NCBI GenBank assembly: GCA_963820105.1
Contig: CAWFYI010000001.1
Location: 496,001 to 560,000, forward strand
Reading direction: 5' to 3'
DNA length: 64,000 nt
DNA from: CAWFYI01 sp963820105
GTDB taxonomy: Bacteria; Patescibacteriota; Saccharimonadia; Saccharimonadales; UBA4665
Positions within the stretch are counted from its first letter, which is position 1. The number at the start of each line of letters is the position of its first letter. Below are positions 32,414 to 40,338 of this stretch, one piece after another. Below the pieces are notes generated by a model. The model was not told the origin of the DNA. It made no database searches and was given only the letters and a program-made list of their open reading frames with translations. Made by a program: the position numbers and the translations under genes.

Positions 32414-33975
32414 TTGGCGCCTCCCTTGTATGGAAGCGTTATGGTAAACGTCGTCCCCTTACCATGCCGGCTGCGGACTGCTACGGTGCCGCCCCAGCCC
32501 TCCACGTAAGACTTGACCACGTAAAGGCCCAGCCCTGACCCGTCGGGATTATTCAGCGCCGCCTCCTCGGACCGGAAGAATTTCGTGAACAATTTGACGC
32601 GGTCTTTGTCGGTAATGCCCATGCCGTTATCCGTTACGCTCATGATAAGATTGTGCCCCGGCTTGTCCACGGCCACCGTCACTTTGCCGCCGTGCGGCGT
32701 ATATTCCAAAGCGTTGGCCACCAGATTTTGCAAGACTTCGTGCAAGCGCATTTTGTCCAGATATAGGTACGTACGACCGCTTTCCGCCCGTAAGTTCAGC
32801 TTTATCCTCTTGGCGGCCGCGGCAGGGGTCATTTCATCGACTATGTCCTTGGCTAGCCGTACCGTGTCCACCCGTCCTGAATCATTCTTGACGCTGTCCT
32901 GGTCGATCCTGGATACGGACAGTAGCTCCCGCACTACTTGCAATACGCGTTCGTTACTCGTGTATATCTCGTCCAGGTAGCCTCTGGTTACGTTCGAAAG
33001 GGAGTCCAGCCCATCCTGCTGTATGGCTTCAAGGTACCATTTCATCAGTCCCAAGGGAGTGCGCAGCTGGTGCGAGGCTATGGACACGAACTCAGTCTTG
33101 GCCTTGTCTACCTCTTGTTCTTTGGAAATGTCCCGGAATATCTCTATGGCACCTGTTATTTTTCCGTCCAGCCGCAAAGGTGTCGCGGTAAGACCGACGG
33201 GGAACTTGCCCTTGTCCTTGTGTACAAAATAATTGCCGGTGAAGGCCGGGCCGACCGTAGCCCCACTATGCAGAACGGAGTAAATCGGGCGTTCAGCGGC
33301 CGGGATGCGCCGGCCTTCGTTGCCCAGCATAGGAAGTTCGGTTATGCGCGTGCCCTGGAGTTCGGCAGCCTTGCGCCCCAGCATGGCTTCGGCCGCAGGG
33401 TTCACCATCATTATCTTGGCCTCGGCATCTATGGCTATCAGGCCGTCGCCGATACTTTCGAGGATGGCCTGGTCGGTAGTTTTTTCAAGGTCGATCTCGT
33501 CCTTAGCTGTACGCAGGTCCTCCATGGCCTTCACCAGCGCGGACTCGGCTTGCTTACGCGTACTGATGTCCTGGGAAAATATAAGCGCGCCTTCGGGTAC
33601 CGGTTCCATCCTAAGCTCAAACCAGCCCTTGCTGCCGTCTGGATATTCAAACTCATTCTCCAGGCGTTGCACCTTGCGCTGCCTCATACAGCGCTTCAGG
33701 TACTTGAACATGTCCGTACGCTCAATGCCGGGGTAGACCTCCATCATCGTGCGGCCCAGCAGCTGACGCCTGGCCTTATGGCCCTGCTTGGCGACTGTGC
33801 GGTTCACGTACACATAGCGAAAATCAGGCGATATTATCTGACAACCCTCAATGGCATGGTCAAGAGTCTGCTCTAAGCGCTCACGCGTTTCCTGTCTGCT
33901 CACACCGGCGTCTTGGTGGTTGACGGCTTCGACGCCCATACCATGACGTACGTCAGTCTTAACATCTGTTTTCAT
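32410..33975 (-). CDS. Soluble PAS-PAS sensor histidine kinase
   Basis: A 521-residue cytoplasmic kinase without membrane segments. Two PAS domains (about residues 30-150 and 165-290) are followed by the dimerisation/phosphoacceptor helix with SIASHQLRTPLG (His about residue 313) and an HATPase domain with NLVANALEYTP (N box), VTDNGMGI (G1) and GSGLGLYVVKS (G2). It heads the minus-strand operon of kinase, regulator, HTH-collagen protein and membrane protein. The ligand or redox cue read by the PAS domains is unknown. Confidence 0.95.
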   Translation of the reverse strand: MKTDVKTDVRHGMGVEAVNHQDAGVSRQETRERLEQTLDHAIEGCQIISPDFRYVYVNRTVAKQGHKARRQLLGRTMMEVYPGIERTDMFKYLKRCMRQRKVQRLENEFEYPDGSKGWFELRMEPVPEGALIFSQDISTRKQAESALVKAMEDLRTAKDEIDLEKTTDQAILESIGDGLIAIDAEAKIMMVNPAAEAMLGRKAAELQGTRITELPMLGNEGRRIPAAERPIYSVLHSGATVGPAFTGNYFVHKDKGKFPVGLTATPLRLDGKITGAIEIFRDISKEQEVDKAKTEFVSIASHQLRTPLGLMKWYLEAIQQDGLDSLSNVTRGYLDEIYTSNERVLQVVRELLSVSRIDQDSVKNDSGRVDTVRLAKDIVDEMTPAAAAKRIKLNLRAESGRTYLYLDKMRLHEVLQNLVANALEYTPHGGKVTVAVDKPGHNLIMSVTDNGMGITDKDRVKLFTKFFRSEEAALNNPDGSGLGLYVVKSYVEGWGGTVAVRSRHGKGTTFTITLPYKGGAK

Positions 33976-34245
33976 AAGTCTTCTTTCTTTTATTATCGCC
34001 CATAAGGCCGATTGTGACAGGGAGGATAGCCGGGTTCAATGATAGTAATCAACTAAGGAACCGGGTGCCGACATGCACATAAGTGACATATATCTGCCAA
34101 AGAGGGAGCCGCGCCGTCAACAGAGCGAAGCACCCGGCGACAAAAGCAATTTTCACCGCCAATCATACGCCGTCTTCAGTATTTATTTAACGCTGGTTTA
34201 ATAATTGAGTTTTATGCTTAGGGCAGACGAAAGCTGGAACAGTCC
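33976..34245. other. Divergent intergenic region
   Basis: A 270-base region between the divergent kinase operon and the Crp/Fnr gene. It must hold both promoters. The AT-rich part (34175-34215) is the likely promoter of the Crp/Fnr gene, but I cannot pick a convincing -35/-10 pair, and I see no coding frame or clear palindrome. Confidence 0.4.
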
Positions 34246-34914
34246 ATGAAGACGGCAGGCACTACCAAACTATCACAGATATTCATCGGGCATAGCCGCG
34301 AGGGTCTGTACGAACGCGGCGACACGATAATACGTGCCGGCGACACCCCCTCCGGCGTATACCTAATAACCGGCGGCTGGGTAAAGGTTTACAACTTGTG
34401 TGAAAACGGCGAGCCCAACATTATCATTAGCCTGTCCGCCGGCGATATCTTGCCTTTGGAATGGGCCATATCCGGTGCCCTGCGCGACACCAGCTTCACC
34501 GCGATGGAAACTACGAAAGTCATGCGCGTCTCCAGGGAATGGTTCATGCAAAACCTCCTGGCCGACCCCAGGATTTCCGAAGCTATCCTGTTGAAGCTTG
34601 TCAGTTACTTGTGCCGATTAGGGGACGAGCTGGAGAACCTGCCTTACCGCAGCGCGCGCGAAAGGGTGGCCTTCCGGCTGATTTCGCTTGCCCAGCATTT
34701 CGGCAGGACGGATTCCGAACAGGAAGCTCTGGAGCTAAGGGTTCCTAATGAATACATAGCTCGCTCCAGCAACATGACCAGAGAGACGGCCAGCCGCGAA
34801 ATCAGTTGGCTTGCCAGAAAGAATATCATCCGGCACCAGGGCGGCCAAATAGTCATTAACGACCTGTCCGCTCTTGAGAAAGAAGCTGGTAAAAGCTTCC
34901 AGCCACATCTTTGA
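34246..34914 (+). CDS. Crp/Fnr-family transcription regulator
   Basis: A 222-residue regulator: an N-terminal cyclic-nucleotide-binding-like beta-roll (GDTIIRAGDTPSGVYLITGGWVKV, about residues 24-47), a dimer helix, and a C-terminal winged HTH with MTRETASREISWLARKNII (about 177-195). No N-terminal cysteine cluster, so it is not an iron-sulfur Fnr. The phosphate-binding Arg expected in cAMP binders is not evident. It is near two-component genes and a terpenoid locus that it may help control. Confidence 0.92.
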   Translation: MKTAGTTKLSQIFIGHSREGLYERGDTIIRAGDTPSGVYLITGGWVKVYNLCENGEPNIIISLSAGDILPLEWAISGALRDTSFTAMETTKVMRVSREWFMQNLLADPRISEAILLKLVSYLCRLGDELENLPYRSARERVAFRLISLAQHFGRTDSEQEALELRVPNEYIARSSNMTRETASREISWLARKNIIRHQGGQIVINDLSALEKEAGKSFQPHL

Positions 34915-34995
34915 CCTTGCCCTTGTGTATAACTTTTTAATAAAGATTTAATAATTTAGTTATTAACTTATCCTGTATACAGAAAGACTTAACTA

Positions 34996-35679
34996 ATGAA
35001 ATTACTGTGCATAGAAGATAACGCGGATCTCGTAGAAAGCCTACGGCACTTTTTGGCAGCAGGCTCAAGCATAACGCATGCAGCCAGCGGAAGGGACGGA
35101 TTGCGTCTGGCCGGTCAAAGACATTACGACACCGTCATACTGGACCTGGGGCTGCCGGACATGCCGGGCCTGGAGGTCTGCCGGGCGCTGCGCGGCAGCG
35201 ACACCGACGTGCCAATATTGATATTGTCCGGCGTAAAGGATTCAGGCACGAAGGTGTCGCTATTCCAAGCCGGTGCCGATGACTACATAACCAAGCCTTT
35301 CACAATCGCTGAATTGCGCGCCCGGATTTTCGCGTTGCTCAAACGTGCGAACCCTGACAAGCACCGGGAAGATCTGTGCATGCTCAAGGTTGGCAGCCTG
35401 ACACTTGATCCGCTAAGCCGACAGGTCAAACGTTCTGGCAAGCCCATCAGCCTGCGGCGCAAGGAGTTCGACATCTTGGAGTATCTGATGCGCAACAGCG
35501 ACAAGATCGTCACCAGGTCCATGATCATGGACAACGTCTGGGAATCCGGCAGCTCGTCCTGGGACAGCACTATCAACGTACATATCAAGCGCGTACGCGA
35601 CAAAGTCGACCGGCCCTACAGGCGCAAGTTCATCAAGACAGCTTATGGCCTGGGTTATACTATCAATGATAGAGCCTAG
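34996..35679 (+). CDS. OmpR-family response regulator
   Basis: A 227-residue protein with an N-terminal receiver domain (IEDN; phospho-acceptor Asp in VILDLGLPD, about residue 51; Lys in YITKPF) and a C-terminal OmpR winged helix (RRKEFDILEYLM, then STINVHIKRVRDKV). It is the first gene of a plus-strand group that continues with a 35-residue peptide, a membrane kinase and terpenoid enzymes, and is the probable partner of that kinase. Confidence 0.96.
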   Translation: MKLLCIEDNADLVESLRHFLAAGSSITHAASGRDGLRLAGQRHYDTVILDLGLPDMPGLEVCRALRGSDTDVPILILSGVKDSGTKVSLFQAGADDYITKPFTIAELRARIFALLKRANPDKHREDLCMLKVGSLTLDPLSRQVKRSGKPISLRRKEFDILEYLMRNSDKIVTRSMIMDNVWESGSSSWDSTINVHIKRVRDKVDRPYRRKFIKTAYGLGYTINDRA

Positions 35680-35714
35680 GCCCGCATCTAATGACAAGGA
35701 GAAAGGAGGTGGGC

Positions 35715-35822
35715 ATGAAAGATATAGTAACGAGCATTTTGACAGATGAGAGCGTCCGTGACAGCGCAGCCGTAGAGGAAGCGCTTATGCAGCAGGCCGC
35801 AGCTGTGCCTTGGGCTAGCTAG
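35715..35822 (+). CDS. 35-residue peptide with a strong ribosome-binding site
   Basis: A short gene not usually called. AAAGGAGGT, a full match to the anti-Shine-Dalgarno, lies 5 bases before the ATG. The peptide starts MKDIVTSILTDESVRD and ends QQAAAVPWAS. It has an acidic helical first part and an Ala-rich, hydrophobic tail without cysteines or a classic signal peptide. It lies 35 bases after a response regulator and upstream of a membrane histidine kinase, with a hairpin terminator directly behind it. A signalling peptide or modified-peptide precursor is possible; proof is lacking. Confidence 0.6.
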   Translation: MKDIVTSILTDESVRDSAAVEEALMQQAAAVPWAS

Positions 35823-35835
35823 TCTCTATAGGCGA

Positions 35836-35878
35836 AGAGCCGGGCAACCAGATGTGCTGTCCGGCTCTCTTTAATAAA
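35836..35878 (+). terminator. Hairpin terminator or attenuator after the peptide gene
   Basis: AGAGCCGG (35836-35843) pairs with CCGGCTCT (35861-35868) around a 17-base loop, followed by CTTTAATAAA. The T-run is modest, so read-through into the kinase gene is plausible. Confidence 0.6.
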
Positions 35879-35893
35879 TACTGTTAACCTGAT

Positions 35894-37288
35894 ATGAAAC
35901 ATACGCTATATAACCGGCTTATTAAGCCGCCCACGAAGGATTCCGACCAAGCTGAGCGCGAGATCGTCTTAAATTATCTGCTCGTCGGCATATTCGTATT
36001 ATCAGTAATCGCGTTTATCATCACCTTGTTCGGGCCGGTAATCGCGAATAAACCGGCTTTCTCGAGCAGGTTGTTGGGCAACTTTATAACAATCGCATTC
36101 ATCGTCGGGCTTTATTCCGTAGCCCGTTACAAAAGACAGTACAGGCCAGTGGCAATTATACTGACCCTGCTTATAGCCTTATTCGGTTGTTTCGTAGCGT
36201 TTCAATGGGGCATGTTGGACCCTGATAGCGTGCTACTGCTAAGCCTGTCAGTTGTCATGGCGGGCATTCTCATAGGAGCGCGGTATTCATTGTATGTGAC
36301 CTGCTGTCTGGCTGTTCTACTGGCCTACCTTCAGCACGGCGAAAGCACCGGCAGACTACACCCCGACCTCACTTGGCTAGGCACTAAGCCGGTTCCGGGC
36401 GACGCCGTCAGCTTCGCGGCGATATTATTTATCATAGCCTTCGTATCGTGGCTGTTCAACCGGCAGATGGAGTTGTCGCTGAAACGAGCCAGGCGCTCAG
36501 AAAAAGCTCTGCAAAGGCAAAAGGCCTTGCTTGAGGTCAAGGTTCAGAAACGCACCAAGGAACTTGATGCCGCACGATTGGAACAGATGCGGGAGCTATA
36601 CCGTTTCGCCGAACTGGGGCGCCTGAGCACGGCTTTGTTCCATGACCTGGCCAACCACCTAGCGACGGTCAGCGTAGACATTGAGGGCCTTAAGAGAAAG
36701 GACCAATCCGATATCATGCAGCGCATCCATGGCAATGTCCGCCATATTGATAGCGTGGTACGGCGCGTGCGCCAGCAGATCCAGGGCAAGAACAGCGTGG
36801 AAGCTTTCAATGTCATGGATGAAATCAACGAGGTCGTGGATATGCTGTCGTTCGACGCTGCCAAAGCCGGCGTAAGCATGATTCTGGAGCCCAGCAAAAT
36901 CAAGCCATCGCTATTCTACAAAGGCGATCTGACTCGCTTCAGGCAGATTCTGCTGAATGTGATATCCAACGGCATCGAGGCTTACGATGGCAGGAGACGG
37001 AGCCGGAAAGACCAGCTGGTGACCATAAGGCTCGAGAGGGTCAAGACAGATCTGATGATACACATAACCGATCACGGGGCTGTCATACCCCACGCCAGCT
37101 TGAAAAAGATCTTCGAGCCGTTCTATACCACCAAGCCCAAAGGCGTAGGCATAGGCCTGTTCATCGTCAAGCAAGTAGTAGAGAACGATTTCAAGGGTAG
37201 CATAGACGTCCGCAGCGATAAACGCCAGGGTACTACGTTCAGCGTCGTGCTGCCTAAGAGCTACTATGTCAAAAGCCCGCGAAATTGA
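35894..37288 (+). CDS. Membrane sensor histidine kinase
   Basis: A 464-residue kinase with five to six N-terminal membrane helices (about residues 25-195) and almost no outer loops, then a coiled coil (about 195-240), a phosphoacceptor segment ALFHDLANHLATV (His about residue 255) and an HATPase domain (NVISNGIEAY, HITDHGAVIP, KGVGIGLFIVK). The H-box HDxxNHL resembles that of peptide-sensing HPK10 kinases such as AgrC. The end overlaps the terpene-cyclase gene by 23 bases, which links sensing and product synthesis in one operon. Confidence 0.9.
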   Translation: MKHTLYNRLIKPPTKDSDQAEREIVLNYLLVGIFVLSVIAFIITLFGPVIANKPAFSSRLLGNFITIAFIVGLYSVARYKRQYRPVAIILTLLIALFGCFVAFQWGMLDPDSVLLLSLSVVMAGILIGARYSLYVTCCLAVLLAYLQHGESTGRLHPDLTWLGTKPVPGDAVSFAAILFIIAFVSWLFNRQMELSLKRARRSEKALQRQKALLEVKVQKRTKELDAARLEQMRELYRFAELGRLSTALFHDLANHLATVSVDIEGLKRKDQSDIMQRIHGNVRHIDSVVRRVRQQIQGKNSVEAFNVMDEINEVVDMLSFDAAKAGVSMILEPSKIKPSLFYKGDLTRFRQILLNVISNGIEAYDGRRRSRKDQLVTIRLERVKTDLMIHITDHGAVIPHASLKKIFEPFYTTKPKGVGIGLFIVKQVVENDFKGSIDVRSDKRQGTTFSVVLPKSYYVKSPRN

Positions 37289-39227
37289 CGCAGCTATCAG
37301 GCGGGGCCTGACTTTCCTGGACAAGACACAGGAAGCCGACGGAGGCTTCAAAAGTCATTCAAGTGCCTCGATGCGGCCTTTCAGGCGTACAGGAGATTGG
37401 CAGACCACTTTCGTTCCGGCCCTGATGCTCGCTTCGCTAGCCAGTCTTGAAGAGCCTGGAGCTTACGATATGCGCAGGAAGCTCGCCGGGTTCCTGCTGA
37501 AACAGAAAGATGATGACTGGAGCTTCAATTATTGGGCCAAGGGCTCGCCCGACAGGAAGGCACAACCGTACCCCAATGACCTGGACGATACGTTCTGCGC
37601 CCTGGCCGGCCTATATCTTCATGACCCGGACCTGGTCGACGAGGCGGCGCTAGCGAAGATAGTAAAACTCCTGTTGTCGACCGAGACGGCTGTAGGCGGT
37701 CCGTACCGGACCTGGCTGGTGCCAGCGGACAGCACGCCAATATGGCTGGATGTAGACCCTGCGGTCAATAGTAATATCGCGTACTTCCTGTCACTCACTG
37801 GCAGCCGTCTGCCGAAGCTGGACCGAATGATGGGGCAGGCCATAGTTTCCGATAAGTATCATTCGCCGTACTATCCCTCGGTGTATGCCTTCATATATTA
37901 TTTCGCCCGGGTTTATGAAGGGCCGCATAAGAACAAGTTGCTCGCAAAGGCCAGACGTATGCACGGCAAGGCCGCTACCGACCTGGACCGCGCACTATGT
38001 ATAAGCGCGCGCATACGGCTGGGTGAAGCCAAGGATATGTCGCGCAGCTTGGACAGCCTGCTGTCCGGCCAGCGCAACGACGGAGCCTGGCCAGCCGCGA
38101 CCTTTTATGCCGATCCGGTGAAAGACGGGAAACTTTACTATAGCGGCGCTCCGGCCTTGACCACAGCCTTCGCATTGGAAGCGCTGGAACTCTACATCCG
38201 GATGAGCCGGGCGCCTTCCGCCATTGGAAGCGGTGACAGCGCGCTTAAGACGGGGGTTCTGGCGCTGGCAAAGCGCCGATGCCATAAAATGCCGGAAGAC
38301 CTGCGAGGCACTGTACTGGGCCTGCTTGATAAATTAGCCGGCAGTGACAGCGGCGCCGAAATCATAGGCTTGCCACAGCGTTTCAACGAATCGCTGCTCA
38401 AACCGCTCCGGCCGGCACCTAAAGAGCTCTTGGAAACCTTAGGCCTGGCCAACCTGTACGGCTGGGCGGCTTACACCGTGTACGACGACTTCCTGGACGA
38501 GGAAGGCAAACCTGCATTGCTGCCTGCGGCCAACGCCGCGATGCGAAGATCTCTGGACTGCTTCCTGGAGGCATTACCAGAAAACCAGGAATTCGGCGGT
38601 CTGGTCCGCCGGGTATTTGACGGCATAGACGGCGCGAACGCCTGGGAACAGACACATTGCCGGTTCAGGGCCGGTGCAGGCAAGCTGGCCGTAGGACCTT
38701 TGCCGGACTACGGCGACCTGTCCAAGCTGGCGGAACGTTCTCTTGGCCACGCCCTGCCTCCCATGGCAGTACTGGCCGCTGCAGGAAAGAAAGTCGGCGG
38801 CACCCAATGCCGCGAGGTCCTAATCGCCCTGCGTCACTACCTGATAGCACGCCAGCTCAATGACGATGCCCATGATTGGCCGGATGATCTGAGGAACGGC
38901 CATATAACACCTGTAGTAGCCATACTTTTGGCAGAGCTTAAGGTAACACAGGGGGCACATAAGGCATCGGATCTGCTAGCAGCTGCCAGGCCGCAGTTCT
39001 GGCATCATACGTTGCCGGTAATATGCCGGCTGATGAACCGTCATGTGCGCTTAAGCAGGCAAGCCTTGAAGCATAGCGGCCTGGTAAGACCCGGAGGCGT
39101 CATGACTGATCTGCTTGACGGTATTGAGAAGTCCGTGGAAGAAACGCTGGCGCAACAACGCCGGACTAAGGATTTCCTAAAACATTACAAGAACAAGACA
39201 ACCAGGCCTAAGGTAGTGAAGCAATGA
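37266..39227 (+). CDS. Bifunctional class II/class I terpene-cyclase-like protein
   Basis: A 653-residue all-helical protein. The N-terminal two thirds resemble squalene-hopene/class II diterpene cyclases: the proton-donor motif DLDD is at residues 105-108 (YPNDLDDTF), and QW-like repeats appear (QEADGGF near 22, QRNDGAW at 269-275). The C-terminal third looks like a class I terpene synthase: DDFLDE (407-412) as the first Asp-rich motif and NDDAHDWPDD (532-541) as the second metal-binding motif. Such a fusion would cyclise geranylgeranyl diphosphate by protonation and then by diphosphate loss. The product is unknown. It overlaps the kinase upstream and the prenyl synthase downstream. Confidence 0.72.
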   Translation: MSKAREIDAAIRRGLTFLDKTQEADGGFKSHSSASMRPFRRTGDWQTTFVPALMLASLASLEEPGAYDMRRKLAGFLLKQKDDDWSFNYWAKGSPDRKAQPYPNDLDDTFCALAGLYLHDPDLVDEAALAKIVKLLLSTETAVGGPYRTWLVPADSTPIWLDVDPAVNSNIAYFLSLTGSRLPKLDRMMGQAIVSDKYHSPYYPSVYAFIYYFARVYEGPHKNKLLAKARRMHGKAATDLDRALCISARIRLGEAKDMSRSLDSLLSGQRNDGAWPAATFYADPVKDGKLYYSGAPALTTAFALEALELYIRMSRAPSAIGSGDSALKTGVLALAKRRCHKMPEDLRGTVLGLLDKLAGSDSGAEIIGLPQRFNESLLKPLRPAPKELLETLGLANLYGWAAYTVYDDFLDEEGKPALLPAANAAMRRSLDCFLEALPENQEFGGLVRRVFDGIDGANAWEQTHCRFRAGAGKLAVGPLPDYGDLSKLAERSLGHALPPMAVLAAAGKKVGGTQCREVLIALRHYLIARQLNDDAHDWPDDLRNGHITPVVAILLAELKVTQGAHKASDLLAAARPQFWHHTLPVICRLMNRHVRLSRQALKHSGLVRPGGVMTDLLDGIEKSVEETLAQQRRTKDFLKHYKNKTTRPKVVKQ

Positions 39228-40282
39228 AGCACATATTAGGATATAGCTCATCGCTCAAGTCCGAGCTAAGATCGTATATAAGCAAGAAAAGGCGCGGGGC
39301 CGATAAATCGATACCGTGGGGTATGGACTTCCTGGACCGGCTTGAGCTTTACGCGACGTCCGGCAAGCTGCTGCGCGGCAGCGTGCTATGTTTCGCTTAT
39401 GAGGCGTTCAGCGGCAAGGCGCCGGACAAGGCCGTCGTCCGCGCCGCCATGGCCTTGGAGCTGACGCACAGCGCACTGCTGATACACGACGACATAATGG
39501 ACGACGATGACAAGCGGCGCGGACGGCCATCCATGCACGCTCAATACCGCAAAGTCGCCGAACGCGAAAAGCTGGCAGAGCCCGCCCGGTTCGGCGTCAA
39601 CATGGCCTTGTCCGGCGCCGACGCAGCATTATTCATGGCCGTGGAGCTCCTGGGCAGCTCACAGGCCGAATCAGGCGCCAGCGCCAAATATTACTCTTTA
39701 TTCGCTGACCAGCTACTTAAGACCTGCTCCGGGCAGATGCAAGACGTATATTTCGACGCAAGGCCGGCCACGCCCTCCAAGAAAGCTATATACGATCTCA
39801 TGAAAACCAAGACCGCCTCTTACACTTTGGCGCTGCCGCTGGCCATGGGCGCGTCGCTGGCCGGCGCGTCGGAGCCAGTCCTAAGGCGCCTGCAGGCCAT
39901 CGGCGTGGCCGGCGGCACCATTTTCCAAATCCGCGACGATGAACTGGGAGTATTGGGAGACACCGACAAGACCGGCAAACCGGTGGGGTCCGACATAAAA
40001 GAAGGCAAGAAGACCTTGCTCTACTATTACCTGGCCAAAAGCTGCGCTCCGGATGAACGTGCCCAACTGAAGACCATATTCGGAAACCTCTCGGCAACCT
40101 CCCAGGACATCTCCTATGTACAAGACTTGGTCAAACGCCGCGGCATACCCAAGCTCCTAGGCAGTGAAGTGACCGCGCTACGCAAAAAGGCCTTCGCGGA
40201 CATCGATAAACTCCCCCTGACCCGACCGTCAAAAAAAGAGTTGGAATCACTGATAAACTTCTGCACTCGCAGACAGCTATAA
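39224..40282 (+). CDS. Trans-polyprenyl diphosphate synthase
   Basis: A 352-residue isoprenyl diphosphate synthase: substrate-binding GKLLRGSVL, first Asp-rich motif LIHDDIMDDDDKRRGRP (about residues 92-108), and second Asp-rich motif FQIRDDELGVLGD. The second motif has Gly where the last Asp of DDxxD is usual. It likely makes GGPP or a near chain length for the cyclase encoded just upstream; the genes overlap by 4 bases. It could also serve lipid-carrier synthesis, but the coupling favours terpenoid production. Confidence 0.9.
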   Translation: MKHILGYSSSLKSELRSYISKKRRGADKSIPWGMDFLDRLELYATSGKLLRGSVLCFAYEAFSGKAPDKAVVRAAMALELTHSALLIHDDIMDDDDKRRGRPSMHAQYRKVAEREKLAEPARFGVNMALSGADAALFMAVELLGSSQAESGASAKYYSLFADQLLKTCSGQMQDVYFDARPATPSKKAIYDLMKTKTASYTLALPLAMGASLAGASEPVLRRLQAIGVAGGTIFQIRDDELGVLGDTDKTGKPVGSDIKEGKKTLLYYYLAKSCAPDERAQLKTIFGNLSATSQDISYVQDLVKRRGIPKLLGSEVTALRKKAFADIDKLPLTRPSKKELESLINFCTRRQL

Positions 40283-40338
40283 GGCCTGGCCACCCGGCCT
40301 GCCGTAGAACATAAGCGTTATGTGCTAGAATCAGCTTT

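Noticed and set aside
32938..33876. Plus-strand frame of 312 codons opposite the PAS histidine kinase
   Set aside because: It is the mirror of a kinase with all catalytic motifs; no ribosome-binding site and no domain.
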